18,278 bases of DNA, taken from positions 1 to 18,278 of the forward strand of contig JAVBPA010000121.1 in the NCBI GenBank assembly GCA_031549925.1, read 5' to 3'. Under the pieces are notes generated by a model that was not told the DNA's origin, did not search any database, and saw only the letters and a program-made list of their open reading frames with translations. This stretch comes from JAVBPA01 sp031549925. GTDB taxonomy: Bacteria > Bacillota > Clostridia > Oscillospirales > CAG-272. The stretch's first letter is position 1. Each line of letters starts with the position of its first letter. Shown piece by piece: positions 1 to 7,714 of this stretch. Made by a program: the position numbers and the translations under genes.

Positions 1-407
1 ACTGTTACAGAAGTATATTCTGTTGTTAAAGGAAGTTCACTCACATCATTTATAAAAATTTGCGGAATATCATTATAACGATATTTTAATTCCTCAATTG
101 ACTTTTCTACTTTTTCTTTATATCCTTCTAAAACGCTGTAATACGCATTTTTTGAATATGAATTAAATTCATTTTTCATTTTTAAAAACTTTTCTAATGA
201 TTCCGATGAATAATATCTGATATAATCTTCATCGACTGAATTCAATAAATTTTCTATATCGATAAAAATTTTTTCGTTTTCTTCTGGTATAATTATATTA
301 TCGTTTGTATCAATAATATTTTCGTTGTAGTTATTTCCGCATGAATATAATATTATACATACAAATATTATTGTTAAAAATCCGGGTATCGTAAAATGCT
401 TTTTCAA
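1..407 (-). CDS. CotH-kinase-like lipoprotein, N-terminal part (cut by window edge)
   Basis: The reading frame is open from a TTG at 405-407 to the left edge and encodes about 135 residues. It begins MKKHFTIPGFLTIIF and carries a hydrophobic signal segment ending in the lipobox-like LYSC, then an acidic, Asn-rich linker. From about residue 50 it closely follows the neighbouring lipoprotein at 820-2331 (shared DYIRYYS, KYNDIP or RYNDIP, FIND and EYTSVT stretches), so it is a tandem paralogue. The TTG start is chosen because AGAGGTG lies six bases upstream, the same arrangement as in the paralogue. A TTGACA-17-TATAAT promoter sits just in front. The CotH catalytic half is outside the window, so the kinase assignment rests on the paralogue. 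Confidence 0.8.
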   Translation of the reverse strand, partial: MKKHFTIPGFLTIIFVCIILYSCGNNYNENIIDTNDNIIIPEENEKIFIDIENLLNSVDEDYIRYYSSESLEKFLKMKNEFNSYSKNAYYSVLEGYKEKVEKSIEELKYRYNDIPQIFINDVSELPLTTEYTSVT

Positions 408-427
408 AATATTCACCTCTTGGAACA

Positions 428-456
428 ATTATATAGTTATATAAATAATATGTCAA
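428..456 (-). promoter_or_regulatory. Sigma-A promoter of the first CotH-like gene
   Basis: On the minus strand, TTGACA (451-456) and TATAAT (428-433) are separated by exactly 17 bases. Both hexamers match the consensus perfectly. The start of transcription would fall near 421, leaving a very short leader before the AGAGGTG ribosome site and the TTG start at 407. Confidence 0.85.
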
Positions 457-607
457 TATAAAAATAAATTTGAATTTTTGAAAATGCTTATATTTCAATT
501 ATCAAAAAAATTATGTTTAGATTTTTGATTTTTTAAAATGCGAATTATTTTGTATAAAATATATTATATTTTTTTGTTTAATATAAATTGCTTTTATTTT
601 CATTAAT

Positions 608-724
608 CTATATTCTAAACTTTTCCGCATCGCTGTCACCCGCGACTTCGTATTCGGAATCTCTTCTCATAAGGTTAATTAATTTTTCTGTGTCGGGCTT
701 TTCATTAATAATTATATTCACCAT
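608..724 (-). CDS. Possible small protein of 38 residues, or a gene remnant
   Basis: An ATG at 722-724 opens a 38-codon frame that ends in TAG. The product starts MVNIIINEKPDTEKLINLMR and continues with a charged EYEVAGDSDAEKF stretch. An AGGA motif lies about ten bases upstream. The stretch is richer in GC than the very AT-rich DNA around it, which suggests present or past coding. No family was recognised. It could be a true small protein, the broken 5' end of a lost gene, or a chance frame. It lies between the two CotH-like genes on their strand, and a hairpin (736-782) covers its ribosome site. Confidence 0.35.
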   Translation of the reverse strand: MVNIIINEKPDTEKLINLMRRDSEYEVAGDSDAEKFRI

Positions 725-734
725 AATAAAACAA

Positions 735-782
735 TCCTAATATGTGGTTAGTTTATAAAATCATCGTACCACAATATTAGGA
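735..782 (-). terminator. Inverted repeat after the second CotH-like gene (terminator or RBS-masking hairpin)
   Basis: The arms 735-748 and 768-782 pair as TCCTAATATGTGGT against its complement with one bulged base, around a 19-base loop. Read on the minus strand, the hairpin starts about 38 bases after the stop of the CotH-like gene and is followed by TTGTTTTATT, so it can serve as a weak intrinsic terminator. The AGGA ribosome site of the 38-codon ORF lies in its 3' arm, so translational masking is an alternative. Confidence 0.45.
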
Positions 783-819
783 TAATGTCAACAAATCTCC
801 GAATATACGTAATATATTT

Positions 820-2331
820 TTATTTTCCGATATTATCAAGCAGCCATTCATGGCGGTTTTTTAACCAATTACGCAAACTTTCCAAATATTCTTCATAAGT
901 TTCAAAAGTTTCTCTTGATTCATAGGGACCGTACAATATATCAAGTTTCCAATTTGTTTCTGTATAGTTGCGTAAAAAAGATGATTTATAATTATCATAT
1001 AAAATATCAATTATGTTTTTGCCGAATATATTATCTTCGTATAAATTAACAATTTTATCGGAAAGCTCTGTATATCTTTTATGTACAAGACTTTTAAAAT
1101 TTTCATCTTTGAGCAAAAAAGTAAACCAATCCCTTTCTGTCCAAAGTCCACTTGCACTTTCACCGCTCCCGTCTCCCGAATTTAGATTTAAATATGTCTT
1201 ATATTTTATTTCATCGATATCAGACGAAACATTTCCCATAGTAAGATCGAGATCCCAAGCCGGGCCGCAGTATATTTTTCCGTTCATCACAAAATATCTT
1301 GTTGAATATTCGCCGAAATCTATATCTTTTATAAGTTCATATAAAATACAATAATCAACGAAAGAATTAATATCAATATGTTTTTTATAAATATCCATAT
1401 TATAACTGAGAATAGCTGCCTGTGCTTCGTTTAATATTTTTTGCAAATAATCAAGCTGTTCATTTCCTAAATTTTTCGGCTCGTTTATTTCAAATCTTAA
1501 ACCTAAACCTTCACTTGTTACGTATTTTACACCTGCTTCTTCCCGAATAATATTTTTTTCAAGTAAATATCTGTTTGTTTTATATTCTTGTGTCGCATGT
1601 TTAAAAACCGAGTCCGCTGCTTCCACTATCAAATAATTTCCGCGGTAAATATTATTAATCCAAAGTTCCGCATACCGGAATTGAGGACTGCAAGGCAAAT
1701 TCAAATAAGACGAAAAAGTATAAGCGATGGCTGTTCTCATCATTGTTTTGTCAAAAGGATTTGCGAGAAGAACCCATTTATTATCCTCAGGCATATCAAG
1801 TACTGATTTACTTGATGAAAACTTTAATGTAAACGAAAGCTTCTCTGTTGCGGAAGTAGAATTTCCGCGTATTTTTATTTGAGCGGATTTATCGTAAATA
1901 ATACCGGATTTATCAGAAGGGTCAAATAAAGCCGCAGTAACCGAAGTATATTCCCGGGAGAATAAAGATTCGCCGTCATTTATAAAAAGCTGAGGAATAT
2001 CGTTATATTTTAATTTTAAAGCATCAACTGCTTCCTGCGTTTTATTTTTGTATTCCAAAAGCGCTTCATATTCGAGTTGTGGGATTGTTTTTTCATATTC
2101 ATTTTTTATTTTTATAAATTTATGCGAAAAATCGGTTGAATAATATCTAATATAATCATAATTTACAGATTCAATTAAATTTTTTATTTCAGATATAACA
2201 GTGTTCTTGTCTTCCGGTTCTTCTTCTTCTTCTGATTTTGGGTTATCGCTTCCGCAAGAACTTAAAGATATAAATAAAAAGAAAAGCGAAATAAAAAATA
2301 CTATTTTAATTAATAAAAAACAATTTTTCAA
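820..2331 (-). CDS. CotH-kinase-family secreted lipoprotein
   Basis: The 503-residue product has an N-terminal hydrophobic signal (about residues 4-22), the lipobox LSSC with Cys26, a short acidic linker (PKSEEEEEPEDK) and a CotH-like kinase region from about residue 110 to the C terminus. Visible CotH-family landmarks are IRGNSTS (R155, G156, N157), the WVLLANPFDKT segment near 186-196, GNYLIVE near 231-237, and PAWDLDLTMG (D360, D362), which resembles the metal-binding Asp motif. CotH proteins are atypical protein kinases first known from spore coats; secreted clostridial members have mostly unknown targets. The TTG at 2329-2331 is chosen over the GTG at 2338 because that GTG is part of the AGAGGTG ribosome site, and the paralogue has the same layout. 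Position outside the membrane is inferred. Confidence 0.85.
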   Translation of the reverse strand: MKNCFLLIKIVFFISLFFLFISLSSCGSDNPKSEEEEEPEDKNTVISEIKNLIESVNYDYIRYYSTDFSHKFIKIKNEYEKTIPQLEYEALLEYKNKTQEAVDALKLKYNDIPQLFINDGESLFSREYTSVTAALFDPSDKSGIIYDKSAQIKIRGNSTSATEKLSFTLKFSSSKSVLDMPEDNKWVLLANPFDKTMMRTAIAYTFSSYLNLPCSPQFRYAELWINNIYRGNYLIVEAADSVFKHATQEYKTNRYLLEKNIIREEAGVKYVTSEGLGLRFEINEPKNLGNEQLDYLQKILNEAQAAILSYNMDIYKKHIDINSFVDYCILYELIKDIDFGEYSTRYFVMNGKIYCGPAWDLDLTMGNVSSDIDEIKYKTYLNLNSGDGSGESASGLWTERDWFTFLLKDENFKSLVHKRYTELSDKIVNLYEDNIFGKNIIDILYDNYKSSFLRNYTETNWKLDILYGPYESRETFETYEEYLESLRNWLKNRHEWLLDNIGK

Positions 2332-2350
2332 ATAAAACACCTCTGTAACA

Positions 2351-2379
2351 ATAGTACACTCCGCAGCAATTTATGTCAA
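2351..2379 (-). promoter_or_regulatory. Sigma-A promoter of the second CotH-like gene
   Basis: On the minus strand, TTGACA (2374-2379) is followed after 17 bases by TACTAT (2351-2356). The ribosome site AGAGGTG and the TTG start follow immediately, so the leader is only about ten bases longer than the ribosome site. The layout matches the promoter of the upstream paralogue. Confidence 0.8.
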
Positions 2380-2446
2380 TAATAAATTGTCGTACAAAAA
2401 ATACTTTAGGTAAATTAATAATAATCAAATAAAAATTTTGATTATT

Positions 2447-2496
2447 GCATAAATAACAAAATAAGCTGCAAATCAATCAAATCTGCGGCTTATTTT
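2447..2496 (-). terminator. Intrinsic terminator of the DRE-TIM synthase gene
   Basis: The arms 458-470 and 484-496 (plus 2000) form a stem of about 13 pairs with one G-U wobble (AAAATAAGC-GCA type) around a 13-base loop. On the minus strand it is followed by GTTATTTATG, a T-rich tail. It lies 16 bases after the stop codon of the 2512-3951 gene. Confidence 0.75.
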
Positions 2497-2511
2497 ACCA
2501 TTTAATTATAT

Positions 2512-3951
2512 TTATTTTACCTGAGATTTCACATGTATGTGTATAAGTCTTTCGTATTCCGTAAAATCTGCGGCACGAACCATCGCTTCAAGCTCTTCAT
2601 CACCCATTACTGTATTGCGGCCTTCCGCGTATTCCAAATCGACGGCATCCTTTATTTTAGCGACAAGTTCTGAGCGCTTATCAATGACTTCTTCTCCCCT
2701 AAGTCTGAAATATCCGTTTAACCAATGCGCTATTCCGGCAGAACCGCTATGGGAATCGACAGCCACGGAAGCGGGGCGGTTTAATATTTTAGCGGTGTTG
2801 AAAATGTTATATATTTCTTCGTCCTTTAACAAACCGTCAGCGTGAATCCCTGCGCGTGTAACATTAAAATTACGTCCAACAAAAGGAGTTCTGCTAGGTA
2901 TTTCGTATCCTATTTCTTCTTCGAAATAACGCGCTATTTCTGTTATTACGGATAAATCCATTCCGTCTTCTGTTCCGCGCAGTGAAGCATATTCAATTGC
3001 CATTGCTTCAAGGGGACAGTTTCCGGTTCTTTCACCTATACCAAGCATTGAACAGTTTACGCTCGAAGCTCCGTAAAGCCAGGCAGTTGCCGCGTTTGTC
3101 ACGACTTTATAAAAATCGTTATGTCCGTGCCATTCAAGCAGTGCGGAGGGGATTCCGGCATAATGCATCAGACCGTATATAATTCCCTGAACCGATCTGG
3201 GAAGCGCAGTTCCGGGATAAGAAACACCGTAACCCATTGTATCGCAGGCACGTATTTTTATCGGTATTCCGCTTTGTGTCGAAAGTTCGCTGAGCGCTGT
3301 CGCAAAAGGAACTACAAATCCGTAAAAATCCGCTCTCGTTATATCTTCAAAATGACAGCGCGGACGTATACCCTGTTCGAGTACGCTTTTAACAACTCCG
3401 AGATACTTATCCATTGCCTGAGAACGGTTAAGTTTCATTTTGTTGTATATATGATAATCCGAGCAGGAAACAAGAACTCCTGTTTCCTTAATTCCAAGCT
3501 CTTTAACCAAAGCAAAATCTTTTTCAGATGCGCGGATCCAGCTTGTTATTTCCGGAAATTCATATCCGAGTTCCATACAGCGGCTGAGCGCTTCCCTGTC
3601 TTTTTCTGTATATACAAAAAATTCGCTCTGACGTATAATCCCTTTTTTCCCTCCGAGTTTATGAAGCAATGTGTAGAGATCGGTTATTTGTTTAACCGTA
3701 AAGGGTGATGTTGATTGTTGTCCGTCACGGAATGTTGTATCCGTTATCCAAATTTCGGAAGGCATGTTCATGGGGACCGAACGGTGATTAAAAGGAATTT
3801 TCGGTATTGTTTCATAATCAAACAAATGACGGTATAGATTGGGGGATTCGCGATCCTGCAATGTATATCTGTATGCCGATTGCTCCAGCATATGAGTTTC
3901 ATTTGAGTAATAAAGTACTTTTGAATTTTTTTTATCGTCTGTATTTGACAT
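2512..3951 (-). CDS. DRE-TIM metallolyase: isopropylmalate/homocitrate/Re-citrate synthase family
   Basis: The 479-residue product condenses acetyl-CoA with a 2-oxo acid, judging by family. Residues 71-79 read DTTFRDGQQ, with the catalytic R75 and the metal-binding D76. The second metal site is in WHGHND (H275, H277), and GIGERTGN (304-311) is the other family signature. There is an unusually long N-terminal leader before the barrel (about 65 residues, with an SPNLYRHLF stretch), which I associate with a clostridial branch often labelled 2-isopropylmalate synthase. A clear C-terminal LeuA-type regulatory domain is not seen, so leucine feedback is unlikely. Citrate (Re-type) or homocitrate formation is therefore as likely as isopropylmalate. 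The gene is monocistronic, with AGAGGA nine bases before the ATG, its own promoter and its own terminator. No amino-acid biosynthesis genes are next to it. Confidence 0.85.
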   Translation of the reverse strand: MSNTDDKKNSKVLYYSNETHMLEQSAYRYTLQDRESPNLYRHLFDYETIPKIPFNHRSVPMNMPSEIWITDTTFRDGQQSTSPFTVKQITDLYTLLHKLGGKKGIIRQSEFFVYTEKDREALSRCMELGYEFPEITSWIRASEKDFALVKELGIKETGVLVSCSDYHIYNKMKLNRSQAMDKYLGVVKSVLEQGIRPRCHFEDITRADFYGFVVPFATALSELSTQSGIPIKIRACDTMGYGVSYPGTALPRSVQGIIYGLMHYAGIPSALLEWHGHNDFYKVVTNAATAWLYGASSVNCSMLGIGERTGNCPLEAMAIEYASLRGTEDGMDLSVITEIARYFEEEIGYEIPSRTPFVGRNFNVTRAGIHADGLLKDEEIYNIFNTAKILNRPASVAVDSHSGSAGIAHWLNGYFRLRGEEVIDKRSELVAKIKDAVDLEYAEGRNTVMGDEELEAMVRAADFTEYERLIHIHVKSQVK

Positions 3952-4036
3952 GGTAATTTATCCTCTTTTACAAATGTGATGTTTATATTAACATATTTGA
4001 GCATATAGTGTTCAAAATTATATATAAAGTCCGTTA

Positions 4037-4065
4037 ATTATATCATGTTTTTTGCATTATTGCAA
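4037..4065 (-). promoter_or_regulatory. Sigma-A promoter of the DRE-TIM synthase gene
   Basis: On the minus strand, TTGCAA (4060-4065) and TATAAT (4037-4042) are 17 bases apart. The -35 box is itself a 6-bp palindrome. Transcription would start near 4030, giving a leader of about 80 bases before the ATG at 3951. Confidence 0.7.
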
Positions 4066-4176
4066 TAGTCAATCTTTCATTTTTTCACATATGTTAAATA
4101 AAATATAAAATTTATTAAAAGACTTTACTTATTAATTATATATGATATAATTGAATACGGTTTATAGTGCATATTA

Positions 4177-4191
4177 ACAGAATATTTCTGT
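4177..4191. repeat. 15-bp palindrome, candidate operator
   Basis: ACAGAA-TAT-TTCTGT is a perfect inverted repeat with a three-base centre, between the leftward and rightward promoters. It has the size of a repressor site, but no protein can be tied to it from the sequence. Confidence 0.3.
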
Positions 4192-4273
4192 CATGTGAAA
4201 TTACGGCATGTTTTTTACATTTTGTTTTGATTTGACTTTTTCCGTCATATATTTAAAGAAAATTAAAAAGATA

Positions 4274-4302
4274 TTGCCTTTTCTTTATATGTATAATATA
4301 AT
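4274..4302 (+). promoter_or_regulatory. Sigma-A promoter of the sugar-metabolism cluster
   Basis: TTGCCT (4274-4279) and a perfect TATAAT (4297-4302) are separated by 17 bases. Transcription would start near 4309, leaving a leader of roughly 140 bases before the first gene at 4451. Confidence 0.75.
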
Positions 4303-4450
4303 TCGGTTAAAGAGCATTGGACTAAATTACTCTTTCTAAGGCGCGTTTTTTCGGTAAACTTTTTCCCCTGTATTTTTGCGAATCGGCTATACACAAAAAA
4401 CAAATCGAACCTTAAACCAGAAAATAAATTATATATAAGGAGCATTAAAC

Positions 4451-5269
4451 ATGATCAAGTTAGGCGTAAACTCAGTTTTATTCAAAACTGTAGATTTTGC
4501 TACGGCAGCCCGCGCAATCCGTAAATGCGGTTTTGACGGCGTTGAAATTTCCGGTATCCAGGGTATGTGCGAACATTTAAATTTAGCTACATGGAAACAG
4601 GATAAACTGACACTCCGTGCAATTTCCGATGAAAACGAATTGCCTTTCCTTTCCACAGAAATTGCCACCCTCGACCGCGAACGTCTTTTGGTTGCTTTTG
4701 AAGCATGTGCTGAAATCGGAATTCCGATAATCAACGTAGGACCCGGCGGACAAAGCAATAACGAAGAAACACTGCTTGCTTCACTTGAGGCAATTGCAGC
4801 CAGAGCGGAAGACGCAGCTCAGTTCGGAGTAACCCTTTGCTGTAAAGCGCATGTAGGAAGTTCCGTTTATAACACCCCCACAACGCTTCGTTTGATGGAA
4901 GCTGTAAATAATCCCGCATTCGGAATCGACATGGATCCCTCTCATATATTCCGCGCAAACGAAAATCCCGCAGAAGCGCTTCCCGCAGTAATATCAAGAG
5001 TTAAACACGTACATATCCGTGACTGCAAAGGCCCCGGACCTTCCCCGGGAACTCCTCAGAATCAGGCATGCGGACGCGGAGATATAGATTTATACGGATA
5101 TTTCAAAGCAATGGTTGACGCAGATTACGACGGACCGGTTTGCCTTGAGGTTATCGGAGGAGATCAGGATCTTCAATCCGCTTCGATTATAGCCGCTGAA
5201 AGCTGCGGTTACATGAACGCTATATTGAAAATACTCGGCAGAACAGCGAAAGTTGTACGCGGCAGATAA
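4451..5269 (+). CDS. Sugar phosphate isomerase/epimerase (xylose-isomerase-like TIM barrel)
   Basis: The 272-residue product is a full-length AP-endonuclease-2/xylose-isomerase-like TIM barrel. It has the usual GFDGVEISG strand (27-35), E70 in LSTE, KAH (132-134), GIDMDPSH (158-165), HVHIRDCKG (186-194), the CGRGDID loop (207-213) and a late Glu in CLEVIGG (E233). The acidic and His residues are in the places where this fold binds a divalent metal. Family members epimerise or isomerise sugars, dehydrate inososes (IolE type) or cleave 3-oxo-glycosides. There is no signal peptide, so it acts in the cytoplasm. AAGGAG lies eight bases before the ATG. It is the first gene of the cluster, and the following oxidoreductases suggest its substrate is an oxidised (keto) sugar or cyclitol. 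The exact reaction cannot be read from sequence. Confidence 0.88.
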   Translation: MIKLGVNSVLFKTVDFATAARAIRKCGFDGVEISGIQGMCEHLNLATWKQDKLTLRAISDENELPFLSTEIATLDRERLLVAFEACAEIGIPIINVGPGGQSNNEETLLASLEAIAARAEDAAQFGVTLCCKAHVGSSVYNTPTTLRLMEAVNNPAFGIDMDPSHIFRANENPAEALPAVISRVKHVHIRDCKGPGPSPGTPQNQACGRGDIDLYGYFKAMVDADYDGPVCLEVIGGDQDLQSASIIAAESCGYMNAILKILGRTAKVVRGR

Positions 5270-5458
5270 GCAATAAAAGAAAATTGGCTTCCTTTTGAAA
5301 AAGCATCCGAAATATGTAAAACAGAATTATCGTTTGAGATTAGTTATAAAAAGATATTCCGGAGCTTAAGATAATTACGCGGTTTTTACAAATAAATATC
5401 CAATCCGGCGTTAAGCGTTAAATACCAAGCTTTTATTAATATAATATTCGGAGGATAT

Positions 5459-6547
5459 ATGAATAAGAAACTTCGCATAGGTATAATCGGAACCGGCGGT
5501 ATTGCTCATGCCCATGCAAGAGCATATAAAAGTTTTGAAGACATTGAAATTGTTGCCGGAGCCGACATTGTTCCCGGCAAAGCAAGAGCTTTCCTTGATG
5601 AATTCGGTTGGGACAGCGCAGTCGCATACAATTCTCACGAAGAATTATGCGCCCGCGACGATATCGACGCTGTTTCAATATGCACATACAACAGCACTCA
5701 CTCCGTTTGCGCAGTCGCCGCACTTGAATCAGGCAAACATGTATTGCTTGAAAAACCAATGGCTATTACAATAGAACAGGGTCTTGATATAGTACGTGCG
5801 GAAAAGAAGAGCGGAAAAATAGTAACCGTAGGTTTCCAGCCTCGCTACGGACGCAATTATCAGCGTGTTAAACATATAATTAAAAGCGGCGAACTCGGTG
5901 ATATATACTATGTACAGACAGGCGGCGGCCGACGCAGAGGTATTCCTGGAGGAACATTTATCGACCGAAGCAAAGCCGGAGTCGGAGCACTCGCCGACAT
6001 CGGATGTTATGCGCTCGATTTTGCACTTAACTCTATCGGTTATCCCCGTCCTCTGACAGTTTCGGCTGTTGCGTTGAATCATTTCGGAACGAACGCAAAA
6101 TATTATTCCAATCCCGATAAATTCGAAGTTGACGATTTCTCGGCTGCGTTTATTCGTCTTGAAGGCGGAATTACACTTGATTTCCGTATGACTTGGGCTA
6201 TGCACATGGATACAACCGGAGACTTTATATTCCTTGGCAAAGACGGCGGACTTAAAGTTAAACAACCTCATTTGGAATTGTGGGGCGGAGCATGGGACGG
6301 AACAGTCGGAGATATGACTCTCTTCCACGATGTTGCCGGGATTCCGACTTCGACAATAATTCCTGCCGACAAAGAAGAAAAAGGCGATTTGTTTACACAA
6401 AAAGTACGTTCGTTCATCGATGCTGTCAAAAACGGAGGGTCTGCACCCATACCGACAAGCCAGATAATATACAACCAGGCAATTATCGACGGTATCATCC
6501 GTTCCGCTGCGTGCGGTCATGAAGTTGACGTAACCTTTACTGTATAA
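5459..6547 (+). CDS. Gfo/Idh/MocA oxidoreductase, subtype A, copy 1
   Basis: The 362-residue product has the N-terminal Rossmann fold (GIIGTGGIAHAHA, from G8) for NAD(P), the EKP motif (98-100) and a C-terminal substrate domain. The DIGCYALD segment puts a Tyr (Y184) where many relatives use a catalytic His; this DxGCY form is common in the dihydrodiol-dehydrogenase-like branch. Family members oxidise a sugar or cyclitol hydroxyl, or reduce the ketone. GGAGGA lies four bases before the ATG. The next gene is a close paralogue that begins three bases after the stop. The two share identical DNA stretches such as 5567-5595 with 6656-6684, so this is a tandem duplication. A 189-base gap without a recognisable feature separates it from the isomerase gene. 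Confidence 0.92.
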   Translation: MNKKLRIGIIGTGGIAHAHARAYKSFEDIEIVAGADIVPGKARAFLDEFGWDSAVAYNSHEELCARDDIDAVSICTYNSTHSVCAVAALESGKHVLLEKPMAITIEQGLDIVRAEKKSGKIVTVGFQPRYGRNYQRVKHIIKSGELGDIYYVQTGGGRRRGIPGGTFIDRSKAGVGALADIGCYALDFALNSIGYPRPLTVSAVALNHFGTNAKYYSNPDKFEVDDFSAAFIRLEGGITLDFRMTWAMHMDTTGDFIFLGKDGGLKVKQPHLELWGGAWDGTVGDMTLFHDVAGIPTSTIIPADKEEKGDLFTQKVRSFIDAVKNGGSAPIPTSQIIYNQAIIDGIIRSAACGHEVDVTFTV

Positions 6548-6550
6548 TAT

Positions 6551-7642
6551 ATGAAAAAACTTCGCATAGGTATAATCGGCACCGGAGGTATAGCCGGAGC
6601 ACACGCGGATGTATATAAAACTTTCGATGATATCGAAATTGTTGCGGGAGCCGATATTGTTCCCGGCAAAGCAAGAGCTTTCCTCGACCGTTTCGGCTGG
6701 AATGAAGCGGCTGCTTATAATTCCCACGAAGAACTTTGCGCCCGCGACGACATCGATGCGGTTTCAATTTGTACTTATAATTCTCAGCACGCGGTTTGCG
6801 CTGTAGACGCGCTTCAATCGGGTAAGTATGTCCTTTTGGAAAAACCGATGTGCGTTACTCTGGATGAAGGTCTGGATATCATGCGGGCTGAAAAAGCCAG
6901 CGGTAAATTTGTTACCGTAGGTTTTCAACCGAGATATAATGAAAACTGCCGGGAGATAAAACGAATCGTGGAATCCGGTAAGTTAGGTAAGATTTATTAC
7001 GTCCAAGTCGGAGGTTCGCGCCGCAGAGGAATTCCGGGAGGTACTTTCATCGACCGTGACAAAGCGGCTTTCGGAGCTATCGGCGATCTCGGCTGTTATT
7101 CGCTTGATCTTTCGCTTAATTCTATAGGATATCCGCGTCCGCTTACCGTATCGGCTTATACAAGCGATTATTTCGGAAAGAACCCCAAATATTACAGTGA
7201 AGCTTCCCGTTTTTCGGTAGACGATTTTTCCGCTGCATTTATACGGCTGGAGGGTGATATTATCCTTGATTACCGTATGGCTTGGGCGATGCATATGGAT
7301 ATCTGTTCTGAATTCTGCATACTCGGAACCGACGGCGGGCTTAAGGCAAAAGCTCCCGATCCGCCTCCGCTTTGGGGGTCTATAATCGGCGGCGATATGG
7401 CGGCTCTCATGTATATGCATGACGACGAAAAAGGCAATCCTGTAACAGAAGCTGTTCCGCTGCCTAATACTCCTCACGACCACTTCTGGTTAAAAATCCG
7501 TGATTTTGTGGATGCGGTTAAAGAGGGAAGAAGCGCGCCTATCCCGACAAGTCAAATTATTTATAATCAGGCAATTATTGACGGAATGGTCAGAAGTGCA
7601 CAATGCGGCCATGAAGTCGAAATAATAATTCCGAATTTATAA
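6551..7642 (+). CDS. Gfo/Idh/MocA oxidoreductase, subtype A, copy 2
   Basis: The 363-residue product is collinear with copy 1. It has the Rossmann motif GIIGTGGIAGAHA (from G7), EKP (97-99) and DLGCYSLD with Y183 as the likely catalytic residue. Much of the N-terminal half and the C-terminal IIYNQAIIDG are the same in both copies. Differences gather in the C-terminal substrate domain, where copy 2 has a Pro-rich KAPDPPPLWG loop near residue 270 and a different tail, which suggests a changed substrate. The ATG lies three bases after the stop of copy 1 and no clear ribosome site precedes it. Translation therefore probably depends on ribosomes that have just finished copy 1. The pair may oxidise different positions, or work as a mixed oligomer. 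Confidence 0.92.
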   Translation: MKKLRIGIIGTGGIAGAHADVYKTFDDIEIVAGADIVPGKARAFLDRFGWNEAAAYNSHEELCARDDIDAVSICTYNSQHAVCAVDALQSGKYVLLEKPMCVTLDEGLDIMRAEKASGKFVTVGFQPRYNENCREIKRIVESGKLGKIYYVQVGGSRRRGIPGGTFIDRDKAAFGAIGDLGCYSLDLSLNSIGYPRPLTVSAYTSDYFGKNPKYYSEASRFSVDDFSAAFIRLEGDIILDYRMAWAMHMDICSEFCILGTDGGLKAKAPDPPPLWGSIIGGDMAALMYMHDDEKGNPVTEAVPLPNTPHDHFWLKIRDFVDAVKEGRSAPIPTSQIIYNQAIIDGMVRSAQCGHEVEIIIPNL

Positions 7643-7714
7643 AAGCGATTCAATTAAAACAAAAAGTATACAATTCCAGACAAATAAAAATATTAAAAGG
7701 AGTTAACAATTAAT

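Larger units (their letters stand above)
3952..4450. other. 499-base divergent intergenic control region
   Basis: This AT-rich gap separates the leftward synthase gene from the rightward sugar cluster. It contains one leftward and at least one rightward promoter, a palindrome at 4177-4191, and a 19-base inverted repeat at 4134-4152 (AATTATAT-ATG-ATATAATT) that overlaps a possible second rightward -10 box (TATAAT at 4146-4151, with a weak TTTACT at 4124). The leader of the cluster, about 140 bases from the promoter at 4274-4302, has a small 6-bp stem (4309-4335) but no riboswitch I recognise. Confidence 0.6.

Noticed and set aside
3121..3708. A 195-codon plus-strand frame opposite the DRE-TIM synthase gene
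   Set aside because: The minus-strand gene has intact catalytic motifs, a promoter and a terminator. The opposite frame has no recognisable domain or ribosome site.
4309..4450. Possible riboswitch in the 140-base leader of the sugar cluster
   Set aside because: Only one 6-bp stem is visible. No conserved aptamer core or terminator-like hairpin with a T run was found before the start codon.
5729..6727. A 332-codon open frame on the minus strand across the two tandem oxidoreductase genes
   Set aside because: It lies opposite two well-supported conserved genes and has no ribosome site. Its Cys/Ser/Arg-rich product looks like the shadow of their codon pattern.
6983..7483. A 166-codon minus-strand frame opposite oxidoreductase copy 2
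   Set aside because: It has composition typical of an antisense shadow, and no motif, promoter or ribosome site.
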